Below are positions 36,517-47,378 of a DNA stretch of 64,000 nucleotides, piece by piece. The number at the start of each line of letters is the position of its first letter. Positions within the stretch are counted from its first letter, which is position 1. This DNA is from Citrus sinensis (Eukaryota; Streptophyta; Magnoliopsida; Sapindales; Rutaceae), in NCBI RefSeq assembly GCF_022201045.2, contig NC_068564.1:31525001-31589000 (forward strand), in the 5' to 3' direction. The notes beneath the pieces are model-generated. The model worked only from the letters and a program-made list of their open reading frames with translations. It did not search any database and was not told the origin of the DNA. Position numbers and translations under genes: made by a program.

Positions 36517-37038
36517 TCACCTAAGATAACCAGGGATCTTAATGCGAATAAAGAGCATACTCATAATATAAGCAATGACAATGGAAGAGATCCCAGCAGA
36601 GGCATAAGAGACCTTAACACTCTTAGCCCTATTCTTATCAAGAGCGAGATCCAAAAGCACGAAGCCCATCCCGCCGAGCACGAACATGAACCCAGAAGAG
36701 AGTCCCTCGATGATGTACTGCCCGTTGACGCGGCCGGGTAGGAAGACGACGGGGCGTACGGAACCGGTGGCGGGGTCCTGCGTGGACCCGATGCCAGGAG
36801 GCTCAACGATGACGTCGTAGACGAAGCCCGACACGACCATAAAGTAGGTTAGGAGGACGAGGGCGAAGACGGTCATTGGGGATGGGAGCGTGAATGACGG
36901 CAGCTTCAGGCGGAGACGCGGCGGGCGGATGATCGAGTAAGGGAAGATTTTGAGGATGTGGAACAGTGGGTCAATTGACGACTGCGATGCGTCGGATTGT
37001 GATGCGAGGGTTTGTGCTGCTTCTGCTTTCGGAGCCAT
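36517..37038 (-). CDS. Oligosaccharyltransferase complex subunit OSTC-like
   Basis: An intronless gene for a 173-residue ER membrane protein homologous to human OSTC (DC2). The matched blocks are LPSPMTVFALVLLTYFMVVS, YDVIVEPPGIGS, VNGQYIIEGLSSGFMF, GGMGFVLLDLA and the tail RIKIPGYLR. Three membrane helices are visible at about residues 55-75, 112-130 and 147-165. In animals OSTC ties the STT3A catalytic complex to the translocon for co-translational N-glycosylation. The plant protein is expected to act in the same complex, and it is often annotated as 'oligosaccharyltransferase complex/magnesium transporter family'. The N-terminal 40 residues, rich in Ala and Ser, are a plant-type extension relative to the human 149-residue protein. 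Confidence 0.92.
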   Translation of the reverse strand: MAPKAEAAQTLASQSDASQSSIDPLFHILKIFPYSIIRPPRLRLKLPSFTLPSPMTVFALVLLTYFMVVSGFVYDVIVEPPGIGSTQDPATGSVRPVVFLPGRVNGQYIIEGLSSGFMFVLGGMGFVLLDLALDKNRAKSVKVSYASAGISSIVIAYIMSMLFIRIKIPGYLR

Positions 37039-37269
37039 TTTTGCAGAAGTATGTGAATCGTCCTGAATTGGATCAGAGTCGAAACGACTAAGGCGTGGAG
37101 AGAAAAATAATAAAAACCGGACGACCGATTCAGTTGATTCGATTTTATTTTCAGATTTCAGTTTTCGATTTTCTGGGGAAAAAAAAAGAAAAAGAAAAAG
37201 AAAAAAACGATGACAATGGGGTCTCGAAATGGGCTTATTTTGAGGCCTAAGTTATGCCATGCAGGGAGG

Positions 37270-37805
37270 GACCGTTTTGTATTGCTTTTCAGCGAATTAA
37301 AATTAATTTTGAAAAATTATTGTTTAGTAATTTTTTTAGAAATCACTTTTGGTATAATCATTTGATCTTAAAATTTTAAATTATTTTTATTAATTAAAAA
37401 TAAAATTACTAATTTTAAAAAAATTTATTATTTTACCAATCATATTGAGATCACAAAATATAAAAATAAATCTAATAGTATAAAATATTTATTTTAATTA
37501 TCAATTATCATATATACATAATAAAAAATATTTTATATATGTGCTTATAAATATGTAAATAAATTTTATTCAATATTATGTCTAATTCAATTATTTACAT
37601 TTTTAATGTAGTTTAATATTGAAATTTACTAAACACTCATGACTGCTTTTAAAATTCATAGCTGATTATTTTTACAAAATTTACCAAACACTTTTAAAAA
37701 TAAATTTTATTAAATGTTTAATTAATTCTCTTCACAACTGATTATTTTTACAGTTCAGCTAATATTAATTATTTTTAAAAGTTGTAACAGTACCAAACTG
37801 GCTCG
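37270..37805. mobile_element. Candidate MITE, GTTTTGTATTGC...GTAACAGTACCAAAC ends
   Basis: The left edge GACCGTTTTGTATTGCTTTT and the right edge AAAGTTGTAACAGTACCAAACTGGC are loosely inverted copies, enclosing an AT-rich body with repeated 'ctgattatttttaca' blocks. A similar right end (GTTACAACATTATCAAACTAGC) occurs at about 34031-34052. The family seems to be a 'TTTGGTA...TACCAAA' MITE. Without a target duplication the call is tentative. Confidence 0.35.
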
Positions 37806-38754
37806 CAATGCACTTGATTGAGTATGAAATACGAATAGAGATTGATGCCACAGCAAGTTAATGCTAATTAGGTAAATTAGTTACTGTAGCTTAATAAACT
37901 ATTAGCAAATGATAGACAAAGTATTATAGAGCACTAAATATTTGGTGACACTATAATGGGCAAATGAATTATGGTCCAAAAGCGTTGCTTTTTATTTATT
38001 ATCTACCACGGCACTTCTTGATATATTAACATTGTTAATTAATGTTTGCACCGCTTATTTAAGATACAAAACACGTCAATACGCGAGTAAAATCAATCCC
38101 CTGGCACACAACGTTGCTAGAGATCCTTTTCGTTGTCAAAATCAAATATTAATAATTATTGATATGACCCTAAATATTTCACCAAGCCTATAGAAAAAAA
38201 AATGGTCACAAATTTATTAGCATTATCAAGCCCATCTCCATCCTCCACTCTCCACCATACGTATTATGATAATAAGAAAACGGAGATTACGAAGAAAATT
38301 GAAAGGGAAAGAATAGACATTATTCAACGCGGAAAGTTTGCTCATATTAGAATAGTAATAATAAAAATTGATCTACTGTGTATGATAAACCATTTGGCAT
38401 GTGTTAATGTAAGGACAAAAAATTAGTATTACAAAGTCGTTGTTCTAATTAACAAATACGCTTTTAATGCCACAGCACAGTTTTAAAAAACATAGTTGAA
38501 GGTCACTTACCAGTCTTACACTATACAATAAATCTACAGCTGATTCAAAATAAATCATTAAAAGATGTCTTCTAGATAGCTTTAACGTGCGATTTGCGAG
38601 ATTTCCGGTCGAGTAAAAGAATGAAACGAGGAAGAGGGGGACACATTTTCTATGAAATAAGTCCCTAACCTAGGTTAAACTAACTAAGTTGCTCTTCTTG
38701 TTGTGATATAAAAATAAAATTATAAGTCGATGTACCCACATCCACAATATTATA

Positions 38755-39129
38755 GCGTGTTTACTGATCAGTAACCAGAATGAAATATAATCATAATTGA
38801 ATGAAATTAGAATGGGCTGAAATCAGAATGAGAATTATAATAAGCTGTTTATTTTAATCGTGGGAATCCAAATTGAAATGAACTGTATTGTTATTGATGT
38901 ATTTGTTTTATCTTAAAATTAGAATGGATAGTTACAAATTACTAGATTGACTTTAATTTATCATTGTTATAGTAATAATAATAATAATAATAATAAAAAA
39001 ATAAAATACAAATTTCTGACATATAAGTGGAGTAATATGACCACTTTAGGAAATGAGAATCTTATTCTCATCTCTCCACAAGAGAATGAGGATTCATATT
39101 CCGCCTCTTATTTAAGCAAGTAAACACAT
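38755..39129. mobile_element. Candidate MITE, GCGTGTTTACT ends
   Basis: GCGTGTTTACTGATCAG at the left and CAAGTAAACAC at the right are inverted over nine bases. The inside carries repeated GAATGA/GAGAAT motifs, as in the candidate at 23189-23891, so both may belong to one PIF/Harbinger-like family. No target duplication was seen. Confidence 0.35.
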
Positions 39130-39862
39130 CTTTCATTCTCATTTCTATTCTCAATAAATAAATATATCATTAAAGTATATACTTACAAATTAAATATGTA
39201 GTTATTGCAATAGGGATGATAGTAAACAACTCATCCTCCTTCATAAATACTAGTTGTTTAAAAGTGTGAGATAAAATTATAAAAAAAAAACTCATCCTCC
39301 GAACACACTATAATACAATTTATACGTATGGGATGGAGAAACAAGGGGCTTGTTTTGTGCAAGTGGAAAAGATGGGTCTTTCTTTGCGAAAAGGAAAAAG
39401 ATCAGAGATTCTACTGTCATCAGCAGAACTTAGGAATCATCAAGAGATGTAACAGAATCTGATTTGGAAGGAAGGAGATCCGACGGCTGTGGTGGTGTGG
39501 AGCACGTCGCGGTCAATAGAGGTGTCAGCCACAAGTAAATTCTCCCGTGCGCTTTCCGAAAAAAAACAAAAGCAAACAGGTTTCACGCGTACCCGAAGGG
39601 AAAAAAACACACACCGGGACACTTTACCAGCCCTCGCTGTCGGTCGGTGAACACCGTGATTTTTCATTCTCTCCTCATTTTTTCCGCAATCAACGCTTAT
39701 TTCGGTTCCACGTGTTTCTTCTTTCCCGTTTGATTTCATTTTCTTTTTTCTTTTTTCTTTTTCCTGCCGTTGTATTTAAAAAAAGAAAAAGACTTAAAAA
39801 ATAGTAATACTACTATGAGTCTATGAGATGCTCTTCTTGTCTGTTACTCTTTCGTTTTTACT

Positions 39863-39868
<6 letters not shown>

Positions 39869-39893
<25 letters not shown>
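39869..39893 (+). repeat. GA microsatellite in 5' leader
   Basis: A (GA)n run of about 12 units ends 11 bp before the ATG at 39904. GA-rich leaders are common in plants and may bind BPC-type GAGA factors; length is likely to vary between individuals. Confidence 0.85.
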
Positions 39894-39903
39894 ATTAGAA
39901 GCA

Positions 39904-42900
39904 ATGAAAATGGTGTATAGTCGTGAGATTTTGAACTTCTTGGTGAAGAAAGATGTGAGGAAAATCCTGAAGCGCAAGGATAGTGATGCTGGCGAAAGAG
40001 GTGCTTAATTTTATTTTCATTTTTTTTTTGTTTTTCATCATGAGTAGTGCATTTCAGCTACAGCGTGCTTTCATTATTAGAGATTTATGAAAGAAATATA
40101 CACAATGGATTTAGTTCAGGATCACTAAAATGCAATCAGCTTGATTGAAGTACTGGAGGAAGACAAGGCAATGAGAGTATTTTATTTATTTATTTATTTG
40201 AATTTATGAATTCAGGAAAAGCTCTGGAGGAGCTGCAAGCCTCTCTTTTTAACAGATTTCGCTCGCCCGATGGTGCAAAGCGTCAGGAGCAGCGTTTATG
40301 CGGGCCCATTGCTTCTCTTACATTCAATTTTGTGGTTGCTGTCAGCATTATTTTCATGAACAAATGGGTTTGTATTGAGTTGAATTTCCTTATCGCCCTT
40401 TCTGTTTCTAAATGAGGCGGCTTCCTACTCCGTACTGAATCTTATCCCTTTTTTTTTTTTTTTAATATCTTCAGGTACTTAAAAATATTGGGTTCCAATT
40501 CCCCATTTTTCTCAGTTTTATTCACTATGCAGTAAGCTGGGCCTTGATGGCCGTTCTAAATGCTTTTGCTCTTCTCCCAGCATCTCCTCCTGCAAAATCA
40601 GGCCTCTTATCTTTATTTACTCTTGGATTTGTTATGTCGTTCTCCACCGGCCTCGCTAATGTCAGTTTGAAGTACAACAGGTGAGATTTCATACTCCTAT
40701 TTGCCACACTTAGTTTCCCTGTTTTAAAGTCTAAAATTATTATTATTATTTCATTTTTTCCAGTGTGGGATTTTATCAAATGGCTAAGATTGCTGTTACA
40801 CCATCAATTGTTTTGGCAGAATTTATATGTTACAGAAAGAGAGTTTCTGTATTGAAGGTAACTTTTCCATTCTGGCACATCCAACATGGATGCACATAAA
40901 AATGATGTTTTTTTTTTTTTGTCAGTTAGACTTCAAGATTGTAGACTGTGAATATGTAGATTTTTTTCAATGATTTTTATCATTTTTCGATTAGAGAGAT
41001 ATTTCGTGTATCATTGAGGTTACGGAGGAAAATTCTTAACACTATGTTCATGAATGACATCCTGCAATCATAGCTTGAACTTGTGGTTGACATCAACTTG
41101 TTTGTGTATGTTTGAGAGGCTACTGGAGAATATAAATTGTTGAACATTTTGTATACAATAGAGTTGGGTTTAAGTTGATGATTTTCCGCAACCTGGTGCA
41201 TGTTTCAGTCAGATTTTTCTTCTTATTCTTATTCCTGCTTCCCCTCTATATTGCACAACATCTTTGTAATGATTTGTCTTATTGGAAAATATTTGGATGT
41301 GAGTTATGAACCTTTTTTTCCATATGGGAGAGTGTTTCTTTTAAACCTCATAACTGAGGTATGAGTAACAGGTTATTAAATAACATAACTGGAGATGGAA
41401 CCTGTTTTTGACTTAATTAAGATAAGCCCTACAACTTTCAGGTGCCTATTTGAAGGTTTGCTCGTGAACCTATTGAACTGAAAAAAGAATGAGAAGAAAA
41501 ATTTTATTTTTGTAAGTTTTATGTAATCTAATATCTCCTTCTGTGCATCCCTTGAGGTTTTCCTATTGTCTTATAGGTTGTGATACATTAAAAAGCTGCG
41601 AAAAGCGGTTCAATGTTTGTATTGTTTGCATAGTAAATATGCCTGTAGAATCTTCCTACTTTCAGATTCCAAGAAAAGTTCTAAATGACCCGATTTTTGT
41701 CAGACTGTGACACTTTACACTTAGGCTTTTGTGACAATTACTTTAACTTGATGATAGGTTCATTAGTACTGTGATACACCACTTATGACAGTAACAATAG
41801 TTTTCATGAAATGCTGTTAGTTTTCAACCGCACGAAACTTTTCCATGATATATTTCAGGTCATTACACTTACGGCGGTATCTATTGGTGTTGCTGTTGCT
41901 ACGGTAACTGATTTACAATTTAGTCTGTTTGGTGCTTGTGTGGCATTGGCGTGGATAGTACCCAGTGCAGTTAACAAAATTCTCTGGTCCAATCTGCAGC
42001 AGCGAGAGAGTTGGACAGCATTAGCGTATGTTGCATGCTTGCTTAACTACTCAACTGTTCTCAACATTGTTTCGTCATTATAATACTTCATATTAGCAAT
42101 TTACCAAGTTTCATTTTACCAAAAATTGTTCTTCAGGTTAATGTGGAAGACAACCCCAATCACTTTGCTTTTTCTCGGTTCTTTGATTCCATGCTTAGAT
42201 CCTCCTGGTGTTCTCTCCTTCAACTGGAACTTCAGTAACACCTTGGCGATTCTTATGTCTGCTTTTCTTGGCTTCTTGCTGCAGTGGTCAGGTGCTTTGG
42301 CACTTGGGTGAGTGATTCTTTTCATTCTGTTAAACCATTCCAAGCAATGTCCTCCCCTTTGTGTGTGTGCATGCGTTTGTATTTGTTTGGGGTGGGGAGT
42401 TGTTTTGGGGTTTGGAAAATATATGAGTTTCAGTCATTGTCTTCATTTGTGGTCGACCGTAGACTGCCTTGTCTTCCTGGATTGGGTAACTCATGGTGAG
42501 TAATTGGGCAAACTTAATTACTGTTCTTGGGTAAAAGACTTCAAGAAGGAAAAATGCAACTCAATGCACCATTCCTGGAAATCACATATCAGATGCTGTA
42601 GTTTGAAGATGATCATTTAATCTTTGCCAAAATTCAAATTATTTTCTGGAACATTCTGTCCAATGAATATTTGAATACTTAAAACTTTTGAACTCACTGA
42701 GGGACGTTGGCTTCTCCTATTAAATTGTAAAAACATATTCACTTGTCTTATGTCACTTTGAATTTATGCTATCATTATCGTCCTTGGTGTCTTCAGGTTC
42801 AAACTGGATGTCCCGAGTGTCTTTAGGTTCAAATCAGATGTACATACATATATATTTTCTTAACTTAGGTTACTAATTTTGTGCTTTTTTGGTTCTATTT

Positions 42901-43190
42901 CCTTTCCCAGGGCTACATCAGCCATATCTCATGTCGTCCTTGGACAATTCAAGACATGTATTATACTTTTGGGAAACTACTACATTTTCGGTGCAAATCC
43001 GGGCACAACTAGTATCTGTGGAGCTTTTGTAGCTATTGCGGGTATGTCTTTTTACACATACCTTAATTTATGCAACTCAAAGCATCAATCAAGTAAAGCA
43101 TCCCTACAAAATGGTTCCTCTTTACCAAAATCAAAATTGAGCAAAGAGAATGGAGAAAAGCATGACGGATATGGTGATGAAAGTGTTTAA
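39904..43190 (+). CDS. Nucleotide-sugar transporter, NST-KT/TPT family (UGNT1-like)
   Basis: A 388-residue multi-pass Golgi/ER membrane protein from seven exons: 39904-40000, 40216-40367, 40475-40680, 40764-40857, 41859-42025, 42137-42307 and 42911-43190. All joins keep frame. After a basic cytosolic start, about ten hydrophobic helices form a triose-phosphate-translocator (TPT/DMT) fold. Diagnostic blocks are ANVSLKYNSVGFYQMAKIAV, VLAEFICYRK, VATVTDLQFSLFG and VVLGQFKTCIILLGNY, which has the Lys-Thr pair of the NST-KT group. These carriers swap a cytosolic nucleotide sugar for lumenal UMP or GMP. The sequence looks closest to the transporters annotated as 'nucleotide-sugar uncharacterized transporter' and to UDP-GlcNAc transporter UGNT1. 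The substrate is inferred, not shown. The 50-residue hydrophilic tail is Ser/Lys-rich. Confidence 0.9.
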
Positions 43191-43532
43191 CAACAATACA
43201 AGGTATTGTGCTATTAGAAATGCCTGCTTTAACTCTAGGTTTTGTTCCACATTTCTCTAGGCTATTATAAATAACGACTCATATTCATTCATTATTTATA
43301 GACCACTTCTAGGATACTTTGCAAATCTGAGTTTAGTTTTAGTTTATATTGCTAACCTTGGTTTAAAGGGTTTCATGTAAATTTTGTGGAGTGGTATGCT
43401 AATCTCCTCCGTGGCTTGATCATTGTACATATGAATGACTTGAAAGATTCTTCACAACAGTGTAATAATATCACTTTTCAATGTTATCCTACCCCTTTTT
43501 GTGATTCTCTCTCTTTCTTTTTCTCCAACAAA

Positions 43533-43552
43533 CCCCCCCCCCCCCCCCCCCC
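43533..43552. repeat. Poly-C homopolymer tract
   Basis: About 20 consecutive C bases in the 3' flank of the transporter gene, followed by an A-rich run. Length is unreliable. Confidence 0.9.
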
Positions 43553-43659
43553 ACCAAAAAAAACTCTTTATTCTTTGGGAAAAGAGTACTTTCCCCATTC
43601 TCAAGAGTCAATACTACAATTTAGATAGTTTAGAAACTACAGTAATCTTTGGTGAGGCC

Positions 43660-43842
43660 CAATTGCATATATGTGACTTAGAGGGTTCTAAGCCCAAGAA
43701 GAAACGCCTAAATCTTACTTGGGTGGGCTAAATCCAAATAATTTTTATTTTTTCCTTTTCTTCCCCAAGACTCGAACTCGAGTGGTCAGCTGCTACAAGT
43801 TTCATGTTGTTACCAATCCAACCACGCCTTTGGGGGCACCCA
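43660..43842 (-). mobile_element. Candidate tRNA-type SINE, minus strand
   Basis: On the minus strand an A-box-like TGGTTGGATTGG (about 43812-43824) is followed by a B box GAGTTCGAGTC (43769-43779), then TTGGGGAAG and an A-rich run. This order and spacing match plant tRNA-derived SINEs. Target duplications were not found, so the tail end is uncertain. Confidence 0.45.
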
Positions 43843-46800
43843 CTTTCATATTTGTGGGAGGGTGGATTTTTTAAATAAGTCTCCCCTCGAGGGAACTCAA
43901 TCTGCATTTACTATGTGTTTTAGTTTATGTTATTACCGTTATGGCCACCGTTGATCAAAATCTCTGGTTGCGCCACTGCTTACGTCCTCAACAAAGTTGA
44001 TTTGTTGAAGCCTGAAGGCACTAATCTGCCAACCCCATACGTTCTCTAAAGTTATTGCCTAAGTGGCCTTGTGCGATACTTTATTTAACTTGAAACTCAA
44101 AAAGGATAAATTAAGAGGGATACGCATGATCAGAACCCTAAGGCAGCACTTAATATTGAGAGTTTGTATCTTTAACTCTACAGCAATCCATTTTGCTTTA
44201 AATTAGTTGACTATACGGACCAAACTTTTGTTGAATAACAAAACCTCCCTATAAGCAGCACCATTATGGAATTGATAGCATGTTATATATTTAGCTTTAC
44301 ATACAAATAATAATAATAATAATAATCGTAAAAAGGACAAAGCATCAAGCATGGCTATTTGAGTTGGTGTATGGTATTTGATTTGTCTGCCCATCTGAAC
44401 TCTTGCTTCACTTTGACAACACGCGGTGGCGGTGGAATCTGTTGACTCTTCATAACAAGAAAATATTTATATAGAATTCAGTTTTCTTTTCTTTTTATTT
44501 TAATAATAACTGTCAGCCCAGAAATCCGAATATTATTAGATGTATGTATAAGCAAACCTCGGAATGTGGAACTCAGAAATAAAAACAATTTAGAAATTAA
44601 AAAAAAAAAAAAGAAGATTTACACGGAGAGATATAAGGTGTCGGCTTTAGGGTTTACAAAAATCCTAAAAAAACATTTTGTTTATTAAAGACTTGTCTGG
44701 GACAAGACATAAAAATTAAGACGACGTTCATGTGCCATGCAAAGTACTTACAAATCTTAAACTCATAAACAACGGACACCCCTTTGCCTGACCACGTGAC
44801 TGTATTACAATAATGCAATACAATGAACTGGATTTTAATATAATATATATATAATATTTCACTTCAATTGGCTTGTAAGCTTCCTTAATTAATCTTAAAT
44901 TTTGAATAAATAAAATTAAGAATGCTAGAAAGGGGTCAGCTTGGCTGGCTTTAAGATACTAATGGGACGGGATACACATGCACTGTTTTCCGGTTGGCTT
45001 TGATTGATGGAATTTTTTTTTTTTTTGGGGTCATGTTTCTGTTTTTAAATTTGAACCCTCATTTTTATTTTTTTCTGGGTTGCATGCTAAGATTGGATGG
45101 ATGGAGGTTTTGTCTCTTCTTTTGGATCTTTTGGACGTCCAATTATTGTTAATAAGATTTCATATGGATAAGGTATATTTTGTACAATGAATTAGTAGCA
45201 GTATAACACTGAATTGCTACTAAAATGATAACATTATTTTACTAAACACAAAAGGTTGGCTATTTTTTTGTCAGCTATCCGAGGTAATAAATATACTTTT
45301 GTTGTGAATTTCTTAAGAGTAGAAGCATGTGTTGCTTCAATAGAGATATAATGTATTGAGTTCTGATCATATAAAGGAGGTGAAAGCTTGCTAATGTTCG
45401 GTAAATTGTTGAGGGAATGGTCCAGTGTAGATTGTTGACCTATCAAAGGTTGAAATGCGGATCGTAATTTTTTTTTAACTTTTTGTTATAATTTTGAGGC
45501 ATCAAGTCATTTTGTATATAAACTATAAAGCGTTGAATGTCAGCCTTCTAAGAAAGTGAGTGAACATCCGTCCTAAAAAAAAATAACTCTAAATATTGAT
45601 TCATCATTTTTTTTTAAAAAAATATATATATATCGTATGATATCTAAATAACCCCATTAATTAATCTTGATCCCTCCAATTTTTTCTTTCATAACATGAT
45701 CGCTTATGTATATGAAACATGTTGATTTCTTGAATAATACAAACTGCTACGTAATAATTAATGTATGAATTTCTCTTAAAATAAATGTTTTGGGAACATG
45801 GTAACATGGCCAACTGAAAACAAATTTGTTAACTGTCAGAAAGATGAATGTCAATGGAAACATGCATTTGCCATCCTACAGTATAAAATTACCCCTCTCT
45901 CTCTCTATATATATAGTTTTTTTATAACGAGGACGTCTTCACTTTGTTAAAACAAAGATATCTTCATTATATATAAATATATTTTTTTATGTATTGACAA
46001 TATTTATGTATTACGTACAAAAAGACGAATTTTGTCTTTGAAAAATAAAAAATATTTCCATCTACATATTATAATTGTAACTAGTGAACAAATTTTACTT
46101 AGAAGAATAATTTTTCTAGTTTGGAAGTCACATGCTCTCAAGTTTGGAGCATTTGTACATGCAAATTACAAGGTAGACCCAAATAATACATTCAATGTAT
46201 GACAAAGATGATGAGTGATAGATCTTTTAATATATTATTATACCTATATTTTTAATATATTGTTATCCCACAAACTGATAAATCGTATCTAGAAAATCAT
46301 GCCTTTTGAATTGCACATTTATTCATAGTTGCATCATACAGAAAATGGTTGAAAATTGAAGGGATCTCAACGCTTCTCTTCGCATGAAAAAGGGATTAGA
46401 CGAGTAATTTATCTAAGTGATTTGCAAAAGTTGACTAATTCTAAATCAATTTTACAAGTATTGGCTTGGAATAAATTAAAAGTTAATATGTATACATTTT
46501 GCATCGACAATTTTGGATTTTGCAATAATGTAACCCTTTGAAATAAAATAATCTTTGTTAGATAGGTAATACTGTACTTCATTATTAGTTAGAGAAACCC
46601 CTCGTTTACTTCTCAATATACTTGTCAAAATGAGTCAAGTTATTATTGAATGCCTCTTGAAAGTCCACGAAATACTTTTTAATTCCCATATTATGAAATA
46701 AATTATTTTCAATTTCTTGAAAACAAACTCAAAACAAGATCCATGACTCCAAATTGTCACTATTTAATTTCATTTAAAGAGAAAACAAAAAAAAAATCGA

Positions 46801-47378
46801 ATTTAAAAACCTTTGTCATATTTCACCTTTCCAAAATTGTAACTTAAAACAAAATATATCGATGTTAACGAGTACATGTATTTTATAAGAATCCAAAGTT
46901 TTTTTATTTTCTCGTTATCAAACCCTAATAAAATGAAATAAGAATCAAGTAAATGAATAAATAAACCAAAAGCATGTTAATGAAACAAGATTTAAATCTC
47001 TTTCGAATCAAAGATAATTAAGCAAAGACCTACATTGATATTAGTGTGAAATAATCAAAAAGCGAAAATACAAATGTTTCTAGCTAGCTAGCCTTTCTCA
47101 TCACAATTTAATCTTTAATTAAGAATAATCTAATCCTAAAACCTAACAAAAAGGTAAAAATAACAACTAAATGATTGAATGGAAAGCTCATTCATACCCA
47201 ATGGTCACATGCAAAAGATCATACAATTTTGAATTTCAATGCCTTGCACCGAATTCAATGGCATAGATTTTTGTTTTTAAAGATTTTTTTTTTTGTTTTT
47301 GTTTTTATAATCCTTCCACCTAACCTGTCTTGGATTTATACAATAGTATACTTTCTCTTTGCTTTCCTTTCGAACAAG

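Larger units (their letters stand above)
37039..39903. other. Divergent intergenic region, AT-rich, with candidate MITEs
   Basis: The left end is the OSTC promoter and the right end the leader of the sugar-nucleotide transporter gene. In between, 37270-37805 and 38755-39129 look like AT-rich MITEs without clear target duplications. An AAT microsatellite lies at about 38973-38998. Open frames at 38202-38426, 39440-39739 and 39547-39804 have no known domain. Confidence 0.5.
43191..47378. other. Convergent intergenic region; one SINE-like copy
   Basis: This 4.2-kb stretch lies between the ends of the transporter gene (+) and PIN2 (-). It holds a poly-C tract (43533-43552), a SINE-like sequence (about 43660-43842, minus), an ATA microsatellite (44308-44326), an AT-rich stretch with TA runs (45625-45640, 45910-45918) and scattered poly-A/T. 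Open frames (44203-44394, 45234-45446, 46356-46541) carry no known domain. Confidence 0.5.

Noticed and set aside
39440-39804. Overlapping open frames before the sugar-nucleotide transporter
   Set aside because: No domain, poor codon pattern and overlap on both strands; they lie in the promoter region.
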